From Acidimicrobiaceae bacterium (GTDB lineage Bacteria > Actinomycetota > Acidimicrobiia > Acidimicrobiales > RAAP-2): a stretch of DNA of 64,000 bases. The position numbers and the translations under genes are program-made. How positions within the stretch are numbered: position 1 is the stretch's first letter; the number at the start of each line of letters is the position of its first letter. Positions 17,374 through 26,337 of this stretch are shown here, in pieces. The stretch is taken from the NCBI GenBank assembly GCA_003138855.1, contig PLHF01000049.1, positions 1 to 64,000 on the forward strand. Direction: 5' to 3'. Under the pieces are notes generated by a model that made no database searches, was not told where the DNA came from, and saw only the letters and a list, made by a program, of their open reading frames with translations.

Positions 17374-17419
17374 GCCGGGCCCGTTGAGCGAGGTCCCGCC
17401 GCCACGCTCCGGGTCCGGC
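17374..17419. repeat. Hairpin element, copy 2
   Basis: GCCGGGCCCG pairs with CGGGTCCGGC (nine Watson-Crick pairs and one G-T pair) around a 26-base loop beginning TTGAGCGAGGTCCCGCCGCC. It lies 100 bases past the stop codon of the leftward CBS protein gene, much as copy 1 lies past its neighbouring gene. Confidence 0.6.
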
Positions 17420-17518
17420 ACTTTGTCCATAGAGGGTGGGGCGCGACCATGTGGCCGACCGCCACGTGCCGGTGCCGTACCCCTGGCCCCGGGCGCGGGG
17501 GATCCGGCGCGCCGGGGG

Positions 17519-17950
17519 TCAGCGTGCGGTGATGTACTCCATCAGCTCGTTCCGGTGCTTCTCGAGCTCGCCGATCCGGCTCTTCACCACGTCGCCGATG
17601 CTGATGATCCCGCACAGTCGACCGTTCTCGACGACCGGGACATGGCGGACCCGGTGCTCGGTCATGAGGTTCATCACCGACTCCACGTCGTCCGAAGATT
17701 CGCAGACCTGCACCGAGGTGGACATGATGGTGGCCACGGCCTCGTCGAGCAGATCGACGTGGAGTTCGCTCAGCCGCTGCACGATGTCACGCTCGGACAC
17801 GATGCCTTCGATCCGCTGTCCGTCCGAGGAGACCACCAGTGCACCGATCCGGTGCCGTACCATGTGCGCCACCACCGATCCCACGCTGGCGTCGCTGGTG
17901 GTCGTCACGACCGCGGTCCCTTTGGCCTCGAGCAGATTTGCTACGAGCAT
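17519..17950 (-). CDS. Tandem CBS-domain protein
   Basis: 143 residues made of one CBS pair (Bateman module): CBS1 about residues 8-65 (HMVRHRIGALVVSSDGQRIE, GIVSERDIVQRL) and CBS2 about 73-130 (NLMTEHRVRHVPVVENGRLC, GIISIGDVVK). The module binds adenine nucleotides such as AMP or ATP and switches partner proteins. Here no catalytic or DNA-binding domain is attached, so it is a stand-alone sensor of unknown partner. ATG 17950; the charged helix at the end (ELEKHRNELMEYIT) is usual for stand-alone members. Single gene upstream of a hairpin element. Confidence 0.88.
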   Translation of the reverse strand: MLVANLLEAKGTAVVTTTSDASVGSVVAHMVRHRIGALVVSSDGQRIEGIVSERDIVQRLSELHVDLLDEAVATIMSTSVQVCESSDDVESVMNLMTEHRVRHVPVVENGRLCGIISIGDVVKSRIGELEKHRNELMEYITAR

Positions 17951-18208
17951 GATGCTCCCCCTTGCAGAGTGTCCCCCTGGTTGCGACCGTCGAGTCCGCC
18001 CGCCCCGTCATCATCGCGCCATGCGGACCGAAAAGAAACAACCGGGCGCCGACGTGGGTGTCGGGACTGCGCCGGGTCCCTGCGTCGACCAGGCGCGGCC
18101 GACACCCGTGAGGAGCATCACAAGCTCCAGGGGGGTCACCCGACGGCAGGTCGGCTGGTCCGGGAGTAGCCGGGGATCCAGGGGGACCCGCCGGTCAGAC
18201 GACGCCGG

Positions 18209-19282
18209 TCAGACGACGCTGGTCCGTTCGGGGAAGTGGCACGCCACCGGGTGGCCGCCACCGCGGTCGACCAGCTCGGGAACGTCCTGGGCGCAGATGT
18301 CCTGGGCCTTCCAGCACCGGGTCCGGAATCTGCAGCCGCTGGGCGGGTCCTCTGGGCTGGGCACGTCCCCCTCGAGGACGATGTGTTTCCGCGAGCGCTC
18401 CTTCCGCGGGTCCGGCACCGGCACGGCCGACAGCAGTGCCTGGGTGTAGGGGTGCTCGGGGTGCTGGTAGACCTCGGCCCGGGTGCCGGTCTCGACGATC
18501 CGGCCCAGGTACATGACCGCAACCCGGTGGGAGATGTGCCGTACGACGGACAGATCGTGGGCGATGAAGAGGTAGGCGATACCCAATCGCTGCTGGAGGT
18601 CCTCCAGCAGGTTGACCACTCCCGCCTGGATCGAGACATCGAGGGCGGACACCGGTTCGTCGAGGACCAGCAGCTTGGGGTCGAGGACCAAGGCCCTGGC
18701 GATCCCGATGCGCTGCCGTTGTCCGCCGGAGAACTCGTTGGGGAAGCGGTTGGCGTGGCCCGGTTCGAGCCCCACCATCATGAGCGCACGGGACACGAGC
18801 ACCCGCCCCGAGGTGCGGTCCCACAGTCCATGGATGTGGAGCGGCTCGGCGATGGACTCGCCGACGGGCATCCGGGGGTCGAGGGAGGCGAACGGGTCCT
18901 GGAAGACGACCTGGATGTCCCGCCGGGCGTCGCGCATCGGTCGGGCGCCCAGGCCCACCAGCTCCTGCCCGTCGAACCGGACGGAGCCCGACGTGGGCTC
19001 GATCAACTGCAGGATCGCCCTCCCGGTGGTGGTCTTGCCGCATCCCGACTCACCCACGAGGCCGAGGGTCTCGCCCCGGTGGATGTCGAAGCTGACACCG
19101 CACACGGCATGGATGTTGCCCACCTGCCGGCGGACGAACGCCCCGCCCCTCTTGGGGTAGTGCTTGACCAGGTCGGTGACCGACAGCAGGGCCTCGTTGT
19201 CCCGGGTGGCGTCGGAAGCGGACGTCGCTCCATCGCCCACCGGTCCGAACTGCAGGTTCGGCCCTGGGGCCTGCTGGCTCAC
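18209..19282 (-). CDS. dppF: Peptide ABC transporter ATP-binding subunit, DppF/OppF type
   Basis: 357 residues from GTG 19282, which overlaps the stop of dppD (GTGA). Walker [13 protein letters not shown] (about 74-85), signature [17 protein letters not shown] and Walker [13 protein letters not shown] are intact. The C-terminal oligopeptide-transporter extension has the Cys-rich [16 protein letters not shown] that can hold an iron-sulfur cluster in some homologues. It powers import with dppD; it is the last gene of a five-gene operon. An extra N-terminal 30 residues (Gln/Pro/Ser-rich) precede the domain. The symbol denotes the family; the true substrate is unknown. Confidence 0.9.
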   Translation of the reverse strand: MSQQAPGPNLQFGPVGDGATSASDATRDNEALLSVTDLVKHYPKRGGAFVRRQVGNIHAVCGVSFDIHRGETLGLVGESGCGKTTTGRAILQLIEPTSGSVRFDGQELVGLGARPMRDARRDIQVVFQDPFASLDPRMPVGESIAEPLHIHGLWDRTSGRVLVSRALMMVGLEPGHANRFPNEFSGGQRQRIGIARALVLDPKLLVLDEPVSALDVSIQAGVVNLLEDLQQRLGIAYLFIAHDLSVVRHISHRVAVMYLGRIVETGTRAEVYQHPEHPYTQALLSAVPVPDPRKERSRKHIVLEGDVPSPEDPPSGCRFRTRCWKAQDICAQDVPELVDRGGGHPVACHFPERTSVV

Positions 19283-20382
19283 GGTGCCACACCTTCGTGG
19301 TCTGCCGACGTGTCGGGGAACATCGAGGCCACCGGCAGGCGGGCCACATCGCCTGCGAAGTGACACGCAGCCACGTGCCCGGCATCGTCGATCTCGTCGA
19401 GCGCCGAACCTGCGGAGCCCGACCCGTCTGCAGGGGAATCGAGGGGTTGCGAGTCGACCGGTGCCAGGTTCGGCTCCTGCTCGTCGCAGATGTCGGCGCG
19501 CATCGGGCAGCGCGGCGCGAACGGGCACCCCTTCATCTCCCCGACCATCGACGGCGGTGCCCCCGGGATCTGGCGGAGGCGCTCTGCCCCCTGGCTGTCG
19601 AGGCGGGGGAGGGAGCCCAGCAGGCCGTGGGTGTACGGCATGGCCGGCCGGTAGAAGATCTGGTCGACCGTGCCGATCTCCACGGGGCGGCCGGCGTACA
19701 TGACGAGGACCCGATCGGCCAGGCCGGCGATGACCCCGAGGTCGTGGGTGATGAGCAGGAGGGAGGCCTTGGTCTCCGCCAGTGCCGTCTTGAGGGAGTC
19801 CAGTACCTGGGCCTGCACGGTCACGTCCAGGGCGGTGGTGGGCTCATCGGCCAGGATGACCGCCGGGTTGTTGGCCATGGCGATGGCGATGACCACCCGT
19901 TGGCGCATACCGCCGGAGAACTCGTGCGGGTAGTCCTGCACCCGCCTCTCGGCGTTGGGGATCCCCACCAGCTGAAGGAGCGCCACGGCCTTGGCCATCG
20001 CCTCGTTCTTGTCGACGTCCTGGTGGGCCTGCACGGCCTCGGCGATCTGCCAACCCACCGTGTAGACCGGGTTGAGGGAGGTCATCGGATCCTGGAAGAT
20101 CATGGCGATGCCGATGCCGCGGATCTTGGCCAGCTGCTTCTCCTTGAGACCGAGGATCTCGCGCCCTGCGTAGGTGATCGAACCGGTCACCGTGGCGTTC
20201 TTTGCCAGCAGGCCCATGGTCGCCAGGGCGGTGACCGATTTTCCCGATCCGGACTCGCCGACGATGCCCAGCACCTCCTGGGGGGCGAGGGAGAAACTGA
20301 TGCCACGGACGGCACGCACCGTGCCGTCGCCGGTGGAGAAGTCGACCACCAGGTGGTCCACGGTCATCGTGGCGTCGGTCAT
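19279..20382 (-). CDS. dppD: Peptide ABC transporter ATP-binding subunit, DppD/OppD type
   Basis: 367 residues from ATG 20382, one base after the dppC stop. Walker [11 protein letters not shown] (41-50), Q-loop [11 protein letters not shown], signature [17 protein letters not shown] and Walker [12 protein letters not shown] are complete. The C-terminus has the Cys-containing [20 protein letters not shown] block of oligopeptide importers, then a Ser/Gly/Asp-rich stretch that is longer than usual. It pairs with DppF to form the two-ATPase engine at the inner face of the membrane. Confidence 0.92.
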   Translation of the reverse strand: MTDATMTVDHLVVDFSTGDGTVRAVRGISFSLAPQEVLGIVGESGSGKSVTALATMGLLAKNATVTGSITYAGREILGLKEKQLAKIRGIGIAMIFQDPMTSLNPVYTVGWQIAEAVQAHQDVDKNEAMAKAVALLQLVGIPNAERRVQDYPHEFSGGMRQRVVIAIAMANNPAVILADEPTTALDVTVQAQVLDSLKTALAETKASLLLITHDLGVIAGLADRVLVMYAGRPVEIGTVDQIFYRPAMPYTHGLLGSLPRLDSQGAERLRQIPGAPPSMVGEMKGCPFAPRCPMRADICDEQEPNLAPVDSQPLDSPADGSGSAGSALDEIDDAGHVAACHFAGDVARLPVASMFPDTSADHEGVAP

Positions 20383-20383
20383 G

Positions 20384-21382
20384 TCAGGCGCGCACCCGGT
20401 TCTTCTTCGGGTCGAGGGCCTCGCGCAGGCCGTCGCCGATGAAGAAGATCGAAAGGATGAGCACCACCAGGATCACTACAGGGAAAACGAACAGCCACCA
20501 CTCGGTGGTGGCCGAGTCCTGGCCCTGGTCGACGAGGAGCCCCAGGGAGACGTTTGGTGGCTGGATGCCCAGGCCGATGTAGGAGAGGGTCGACTCGAGG
20601 ACGATGCTCAGGGCCACGGTAATGGTGGCGTTGACGATGATCGGCCCCAGGGCATTGGGGAGCATGTGGCGGACGATGATCCTCCGGTTGGAGGCGCCCA
20701 GCGCCCGGGACGCCTCCACGAAATCGCGTTCCCGCAGGGAGAGGAAGTCGGCCCGGACCAGCCGGGCCACGTAGGTCCACGAGACGGCGCCGATGATGAT
20801 GGCCAACCAGAGCCAGTTGCTGGCCTGCTTGGCGACGATGTGGGCCAGCACGATGAGGATGGCCAGGACGGGGATCACCAGGATCAGGTCGACGAAGCGC
20901 ATGAGAGCGGTGTCGGTGCCGCCGCGGTAGAAGCCGGCGATGGCCCCGACGGTGGCCCCGATGAACGTGGCCAGCACCGCCACCACCAGGGCGATCTCGA
21001 TGTCCTGGAGGGTTCCGTGCATGGCCTGGGCGAACACGTCGCCGCCGATGGAGTTGGTGCCCATGGGATGGGCCAGGGAAGGCGGGGCATTCAGCGTATT
21101 GGTGATCGAGGTGTAGCTGTAGGTCCAGAACATCTCGGTCAGGATCGCTGCCACCGCCAGGCCGAAGAAGATGCACAGGCCGATGACGGCCATGGGGGAA
21201 TGGATGAAGCGCCTCGCCACTGTGGCCAGCTGGCCTCGGGCGTCGCCGGCCATCCCGTACCGGGCCTCGTCGTCCGAGCCCGCCGGGGGGACGGCTTCGG
21301 GGAGGGTGTGCATCCCCACTTCGGAGGTGGACACCCTCCGGAGGCGCTGTTGGCGCGGGGACAGGTCCGAGGTCTCAGTCAT
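20384..21382 (-). CDS. dppC: Peptide ABC transporter permease, DppC type
   Basis: 332 residues. After a polar N-terminal ~60 residues come six predicted membrane helices with the BPD-transport EAA loop (VEASRALGASNRRIIVRHML) that docks on the ATPases. The Pro-rich helix region SYIGLGIQPPNVSLG is typical of DppC/OppC. The start ATG overlaps the dppB stop by 8 bases and the end is one base from dppD, so translation is coupled. Confidence 0.92.
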   Translation of the reverse strand: MTETSDLSPRQQRLRRVSTSEVGMHTLPEAVPPAGSDDEARYGMAGDARGQLATVARRFIHSPMAVIGLCIFFGLAVAAILTEMFWTYSYTSITNTLNAPPSLAHPMGTNSIGGDVFAQAMHGTLQDIEIALVVAVLATFIGATVGAIAGFYRGGTDTALMRFVDLILVIPVLAILIVLAHIVAKQASNWLWLAIIIGAVSWTYVARLVRADFLSLRERDFVEASRALGASNRRIIVRHMLPNALGPIIVNATITVALSIVLESTLSYIGLGIQPPNVSLGLLVDQGQDSATTEWWLFVFPVVILVVLILSIFFIGDGLREALDPKKNRVRA

Positions 21383-22352
21383 ACCGGATCCGGGGGTCGA
21401 GGAAGGCGTAGATGATGTCGGCGAGCAGGTTGAAGAGGATGACGAAGGTGGCCGTGACCAGCAGGTAGGCCAGGGTGATGTTGATGTCGAGGCCGTTCAC
21501 CCCGTTGAGAAACCAGATCCCGAGGCCCTGCCAGCCGAACACGATCTCGGTGATGAGGGCGCCACCGAGAATGGCGGCGAAGTCCAGGGCGATCACCGTG
21601 GTGACCGGGATGAGGGCGTTGCGGAAGACGTGCCGCATCAGCACCCGTCGCGGGGAGATGCCCTTGGAGCGGGCCAACCGCACGTGGTCGCTGTCCAGTG
21701 TCTCCAGGATCGACGCCCGCTGGTAGATGGCCCAGGACGAGTAGCTGACCAGGATGAGGGTGATGGTCGGAAGCGCGGTATGTGCGGCGTAGTCGGGTAA
21801 TCGGGAGAAAAACGACCCGGACAGGGTCGGGCTCTGCTCGCCGTTCGTGTAGAAGACGATCCGGTTGAGGTGCTCGTTGATGGGGATGGCCACGAACTCC
21901 TTGAGGAGCAGTCCGACCACGAACACCGGTGCGGCCAGGAAGAGGAAGTTGGTCACGGTGGCCACGTGGTCGGCGACCTTCCCCTGCCGGAGGGCGGCGT
22001 AGACGCCCACGGCGAGAGCCAGCACGATGGAGATCAAGGTGGCCAGTATCACCATGCGCAAGGTGACCAGCAGGTGGGACACCAGCTGTGGCCGGACGGC
22101 CTGGCCGGCGACGGTGTTCCCGAAGTCCCCGTGGATGGCGTGGGAGAACCAGATCCAGTACCGCTCGTAGAGCGGGTCGTTGAGATGGAGGAGATTTTCA
22201 CGGGCCAGGATCACCCGGTGTGGGATCTTCGGGTTGGCCCGCAGGAGGGCCAGGGGGTCACCGGACTCGGCAACAAGGAGGAACACCAGGATCGTCGCCA
22301 GGAACAGCACGAAGATGCTGATGACCAGTCGTCGGAGGATGTAGGCGAGCAT
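21375..22352 (-). CDS. dppB: Peptide ABC transporter permease, DppB type
   Basis: 325 residues starting MLAYILRRLVISIFVLFLAT, the usual first helix of DppB/OppB, with six helices and the EAA loop (LARSKGISPRRVLMRHVFRN). Includes the extracytoplasmic segment between helices 1 and 2 (residues about 28-95) seen in the family. It forms the channel with DppC. It is separated from the binding-protein gene by 88 bases containing a very strong hairpin, so it is probably expressed at a lower level than the binding protein. Confidence 0.92.
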   Translation of the reverse strand: MLAYILRRLVISIFVLFLATILVFLLVAESGDPLALLRANPKIPHRVILARENLLHLNDPLYERYWIWFSHAIHGDFGNTVAGQAVRPQLVSHLLVTLRMVILATLISIVLALAVGVYAALRQGKVADHVATVTNFLFLAAPVFVVGLLLKEFVAIPINEHLNRIVFYTNGEQSPTLSGSFFSRLPDYAAHTALPTITLILVSYSSWAIYQRASILETLDSDHVRLARSKGISPRRVLMRHVFRNALIPVTTVIALDFAAILGGALITEIVFGWQGLGIWFLNGVNGLDINITLAYLLVTATFVILFNLLADIIYAFLDPRIRYD

Positions 22353-22383
22353 CGGGCGGTGGAAGGGAAATCACCGGAGATGC

Positions 22384-22415
22384 GCACAGGGACGGGCCTC
22401 GGCCCGTCCCTGTGC
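22384..22415 (-). promoter_or_regulatory. Strong intercistronic hairpin between binding-protein and permease genes
   Basis: A perfect 14-pair stem (GCACAGGGACGGGC and its complement) closes on a CTCG loop. Placed 25 bases after the binding-protein stop and 31 bases before dppB, it most likely protects the upstream mRNA from decay or partly ends transcription, as known for other binding-protein-dependent operons. Confidence 0.75.
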
Positions 22416-22440
22416 GGTCACTCGATGATGGCGTCCGGAC

Positions 22441-24210
22441 CTAGGAGGCCTTGAGGCCCCAGAGGTTGGCGTTCCAGGGAACGCCGGTGGTCGACGCATT
22501 GGGTATGACGTTCCCGTACTTGTTCGACCAGGCGAAGTACTGCGGCTTCTGGTAGAGCGGCAGGGTGGCCATGTCGTTCCACAGGAGCTTGTCGGCCTGG
22601 TTGAAGTCGGTGGTTTCCTGGCTGGCCGAGGTGGCGGAGGACCCGGCCGCCAGCAGCTTGTCCTCTGCAGGATTGGCATAGTGGAGCCAGTTCTGCCCGC
22701 AACTCGAGCTGGTGTAGGAGCAGTAGATCGACTGGTTCCCCGATGGGAACGGCGTCGACACCCAGGCGAACTCGGCGATCTGGTACGTGCCGTTGGGGAG
22801 GTTGGTCCCGAAGAACGTGTTGGCGTCGTAGTTCTGGATGTTGATCTTAATCCCGATGGCCTTCATCTGGGCCTGGAACAGCTGCTCCGTCTGGGCCCTG
22901 GTGGAGTTGCCCGAGGTGGACTGGATGGTGAAGGTCAGGTCCTGGCCGGACTGCGGCCCGTAGTTGGGCTGGAAGTACCCGTCGGAGGCCTTCTTGAACC
23001 CGAGTCCACTCAGCAGCGACTCCGCCTTGGACGGATTGACGGTGTCGTACTGGGAGCCGTCGTTCACGTACTGCGGCTGGGAGGCGACGAACATCCGGTT
23101 CCCCAGGGGGACGATGCCCGAGGCCACCTCACCGACGGTGTGGGAGATGATCTCCTGGCGGTTGGTGCCATAGGCGATGGCCTGGCGGACCGGGAGCTTG
23201 GCCAGGTACGGGTCGGCCTCGTTGAAGTCGAGGTGCTCGAACTCGAGCCCGGGGACGGTCACCTTGGTGGTGTTCGGCACCTGCGCGGCGCTCTGGGTGA
23301 TTGCCGTGTTCACCGTGGCCGGGTTGATCAGCTGCACCTCGTTGTTCTGCAGCGCCGGGACCTCCTGGGTGTCGTCGGAGAAGAACTGGAAGACGATCTT
23401 GTCCAGCTTGCCCGGCGTGCCCCAGTAGCTGGGGTTCCGGACCAGCACCACCGACTGGTTGGCGGTGTAGCTCTGGATCTCGTACCAGCTGCCCGAGATG
23501 GTCTGGGCGGGGCCGGCAAAGCCGGTGTTCCACCCCACGGTGCGGGCGATGTGGGCGGGCACCAGGTTGCCGAACAGGCTCTGCCAGTCGGCGAAGGGAG
23601 TGGTGTACTTGACCGTCACCGTCCTGCCGTTGGGGCACAGCCCGACATTGCGATCGGCCGCCGAGCCGGGGTCGCAGGCCGCCCCGCCGGTGGGGTTCGA
23701 TCCGGTGACCGTGGCGATCTGGTTGTAGCCGGACGACGAGGCGGCATCGTAGGTGGCACCCCCGATGTCGGTGTAGGTCGAGTTGCCGCTCTGGGCCTGC
23801 CAGTTGTAGATGAAGTCGTCGGCGGTGATCGGGGTGCCGTCCTGCCACACCGCCTTGGGGTTGATGACGTAGGTGACCGCCTGGGGGCTGCCGCCGGACG
23901 TTGCGCTGGTGATCAGCTGCGTGTTGAGCACGGGCTTGAGCGCGGCATTGACGATGAAGGGCTGCGGCCACACCTGGTCGAGGATCTCCTGGAGGACGTA
24001 CTCGCTGGCCGCCGAGGTGTTGATGTTGAAGCCGGCCAGGTTCTCGTCGAGGCCCATGGTGAGCGTGCCACCGGTCCGGACCGAGCCGGTGGTGCTGCCA
24101 CCGCTGCTGGTAGTGCTGCTGCTGCTGTTGTTGCTGCTGCAGGCAGCGAGGGTGATCGCTGCCAGGCCGATCGCGGCCACCACTCCGACAAGTCGTCTGC
24201 TCGGTCTCAT
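22441..24210 (-). CDS. Peptide-binding lipoprotein of the ABC importer (SBP family 5)
   Basis: 589 residues from ATG 24210 (AGGAG nearby). Signal MRPSRRLVGVVAAIGLAA ends in lipobox LAAC (Cys24), followed by a Ser/Asn/Thr-rich linker of about 25 residues. The mature protein has the family-5 architecture: GTLTMGLDENLAGFNINTSA at the start, QDGTPITADDFIYNWQA, and the LPVRQAIAYGTNRQEIISH block. It captures extracellular peptides or similar oligomers and delivers them to DppBC. Asn/Ser/Tyr richness is high, as usual for secreted actinobacterial proteins. It is the first gene of the operon. Confidence 0.92.
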   Translation of the reverse strand: MRPSRRLVGVVAAIGLAAITLAACSSNNSSSSTTSSGGSTTGSVRTGGTLTMGLDENLAGFNINTSAASEYVLQEILDQVWPQPFIVNAALKPVLNTQLITSATSGGSPQAVTYVINPKAVWQDGTPITADDFIYNWQAQSGNSTYTDIGGATYDAASSSGYNQIATVTGSNPTGGAACDPGSAADRNVGLCPNGRTVTVKYTTPFADWQSLFGNLVPAHIARTVGWNTGFAGPAQTISGSWYEIQSYTANQSVVLVRNPSYWGTPGKLDKIVFQFFSDDTQEVPALQNNEVQLINPATVNTAITQSAAQVPNTTKVTVPGLEFEHLDFNEADPYLAKLPVRQAIAYGTNRQEIISHTVGEVASGIVPLGNRMFVASQPQYVNDGSQYDTVNPSKAESLLSGLGFKKASDGYFQPNYGPQSGQDLTFTIQSTSGNSTRAQTEQLFQAQMKAIGIKINIQNYDANTFFGTNLPNGTYQIAEFAWVSTPFPSGNQSIYCSYTSSSCGQNWLHYANPAEDKLLAAGSSATSASQETTDFNQADKLLWNDMATLPLYQKPQYFAWSNKYGNVIPNASTTGVPWNANLWGLKAS

Positions 24211-24352
24211 CCACGCTCCTATCGTCGGGCCGCATTCACGTTGGCTGATGTGCCCACGCAGTGGGTTGAAACGGAACGGTAACCTAAATGCAAGGTGAAT
24301 GGGCAACTCACCCCTGGAGGTTTCTCTCGGCGACGGGTTCCGGCCCCCCTCC

Positions 24353-25474
24353 TCAGACCTCCACCCCGACCTGGAGGCGCTCGGTGGCCTCAATGTACTC
24401 CTCTACCATCGAGAAGACCACGTCCTTGGCCTTCCGGACGGAGGTGGCCCGGCCGATCACCTGGCCGCAGGGGTTGAAGTTCACGTCACGGGCCTGCTCG
24501 GGGTAACGGTGGCCCCGGGACACCGCCTCGATGGCCACCATCATCTGGAGCGGCATGGGAAGGGGGTCAGGTGTGTCGTCGGCCTCCCACGCCTCGGTCC
24601 AGTCGTTCCTCAGCATGCGGCACGGCTTGCCGGTGAAGGAGCGGGACCGCACCGTGTCGCGGCTGGTGGCGGCCAGGTAGGTCTCCATCTGCTTGGGAGG
24701 GATGTCGGCTTCCTCGACGGTGAGCCAGAGCGTTCCCGACCACACCCCTTGGGCACCGAGGGCCATGGCGGCGGCCATCTGCCGTCCGCTGCCGACGCCA
24801 CCGGCCGCCAGGACGGGAATGGGTGCGACCGCGTCGATGACCTCGGGCCACAGGACGATGCTCCCCACGTCGCCGGTGTGACCGCCACCCTCGGAGCCCT
24901 GGCAGATGATGAAGTCGAGCCCGGCGGCCTTGTGGTGGAGCGCGTGCTTGACCGATCCGGCCAGTGCGCCGATCATCAACCCCGCGCCTTGCACCTTTTC
25001 CACTACGTCCGGCGGGGGAGTACCCAGTGCATTGGCGACCAGCTTGACGTTGGGGTGACGGAGGGCCACGTCGACCAGCCCGGCGGCATGGGCGGCGGTC
25101 CACCCGATCATCCCGTTGCTGCGCCGATCCTCCTCGGGGAGCTCGGGGACGTGGTGGTCGGCGAGGATCCGGAGCGCGAACTCCTTGTGCTCGGCAGGCA
25201 CCAGGGCCCGGATCTGGGCCTCGAGCTTGTCGGGGTCCATCTCGTCCATGCCCTCGTACTTGGCCGGGATGACGATGTCCACTCCGTACGGCTTGTCGCC
25301 GACGTGCTCGTCGATCCAGGTGAGCTCGACTTCGAGCTGCTCGGGGGTGAAGGCGATGGCACCCAGCACGCCGATCCCCCCGGCGTTGGTCACCGCGGCC
25401 ACGACGTCGCGGCAGTGGGTGAAGGCGAAGATCGGGAATTCGATGCCCAGCTTCTGGCTGATCTCGGTGTTCAT
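24353..25474 (-). CDS. Nitronate monooxygenase family FMN protein
   Basis: 373 residues forming one TIM-barrel like NMO/2-nitropropane dioxygenase and the related FMN enzymes. FMN-binding blocks are clear: NAGGIGVLGAIAF near the start, CQGSEGGGHTGDVGS with the conserved His, and VLAAGGVGSGRQMAAAMALG with ALGAQGVWSGT. The reaction could be oxidation of alkyl nitronates or, as for actinobacterial homologues near lipid-degradation genes, some other flavin oxidation. Its ATG overlaps the TetR gene stop (ATGA), so the two form an operon. Confidence 0.85.
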   Translation of the reverse strand: MNTEISQKLGIEFPIFAFTHCRDVVAAVTNAGGIGVLGAIAFTPEQLEVELTWIDEHVGDKPYGVDIVIPAKYEGMDEMDPDKLEAQIRALVPAEHKEFALRILADHHVPELPEEDRRSNGMIGWTAAHAAGLVDVALRHPNVKLVANALGTPPPDVVEKVQGAGLMIGALAGSVKHALHHKAAGLDFIICQGSEGGGHTGDVGSIVLWPEVIDAVAPIPVLAAGGVGSGRQMAAAMALGAQGVWSGTLWLTVEEADIPPKQMETYLAATSRDTVRSRSFTGKPCRMLRNDWTEAWEADDTPDPLPMPLQMMVAIEAVSRGHRYPEQARDVNFNPCGQVIGRATSVRKAKDVVFSMVEEYIEATERLQVGVEV

Positions 25475-26166
25475 CGGTGTGGCTCCTCATCTGGATGCTC
25501 GGTTGCGGAATTCGAATCGGTCGGGGAGAGCGATCCTGATCGGGCCGGCGCGCATAGCTGCGCTCCGTGCTCGGGAACACCCAACAGCGAGCACAGCCCT
25601 CGCACGGCGAGCTCGTCGCTCACCGACTCCGGGTCGAGGCGCCGCTGCATGGCCAACCCGGTGAGGAGCGCCTTGAGCAGCACGGCCATGCCATCGGGGG
25701 CGGCGATCGGCCGGGAGTCGACGGAGGTGGTCCACCCGGCCAACTGGCGGGCGCTGTAGCGCCGGGCCTCGGCGTCGCGCACCCGGATCACCTCGGCCAC
25801 CTCGGGGTCGCGGGCCGCCCGCAGCCAGAGCTCGTGCTCGAGCAGCGACCACCGCCCCGAGCTCTCGTCGGCGGTGTCGGCCACGTTGTCCCACACGGCA
25901 CGCAGCTGGCCACGGGGAGAGTCGGATACTGCCACCTCGGCAAGCAGCACGGTGAGCACCGAGTCTTTCCACGAGTCGAGCAGGGCCAGGAGCAGCCCTT
26001 GCTTGCTGCCGAAGTGGGCGTAGACCGCGCCAGAGGTCCGACCGGCGGCCTCGGCCACGGTGTCCACCGAGACCGCATCGATTCCTTGCCCGGCGAAGAG
26101 GTCGGCGGCGGCCCCGAGTAGCCGCGCCCGTGTGTCGGCCTTCCGTTCCTCCTGGGTTTTGGACAT
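25471..26166 (-). CDS. TetR-family transcriptional regulator
   Basis: 231 residues. The N-terminal helix-turn-helix is clear ([20 protein letters not shown], then [20 protein letters not shown], then [11 protein letters not shown]). The ligand-binding C-terminal part is helical and holds [18 protein letters not shown]. It is co-transcribed with the flavoprotein gene and divergent from the aldehyde dehydrogenase gene, so it most likely represses both directions until a metabolite releases it. A polar tail of about 30 residues ends the protein. Ligand unknown. Confidence 0.9.
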   Translation of the reverse strand: MSKTQEERKADTRARLLGAAADLFAGQGIDAVSVDTVAEAAGRTSGAVYAHFGSKQGLLLALLDSWKDSVLTVLLAEVAVSDSPRGQLRAVWDNVADTADESSGRWSLLEHELWLRAARDPEVAEVIRVRDAEARRYSARQLAGWTTSVDSRPIAAPDGMAVLLKALLTGLAMQRRLDPESVSDELAVRGLCSLLGVPEHGAQLCAPARSGSLSPTDSNSATEHPDEEPHR

Positions 26167-26209
26167 GTTCCCCCGTCACGTCGCTGCGGTTCTGTGCTAC
26201 CCGGGAATC

Positions 26210-26233
26210 TACATATATCGGAATCGCTATGCA
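26210..26233. promoter_or_regulatory. Candidate TetR operator in the divergent promoter region
   Basis: TACATA and TATGCA form an imperfect dyad (5 of 6) separated by 12 bases in the AT-richest part of the 171-base gap between the TetR and aldehyde dehydrogenase genes. Position makes it the best operator candidate; the match itself is weak. Confidence 0.3.
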
Positions 26234-26337
26234 ACACGGACTGTGTCGGCGCGCGGACGCGGGTGACCGGACAGGATGCGACTGAGCAGGCGGCCCGACG
26301 TAGGGTGTCCGGAGACCTCGAAGCGCGAAGGAGCACC

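Noticed and set aside
22681-24282. A plus-strand open frame of over 500 codons opposite the peptide-binding protein
   Set aside because: Repetitive Val/Gly/Leu/Asp composition is typical of antisense of Asn/Thr/Ser/Gln-rich coding DNA; the binding-protein frame is clearly real.
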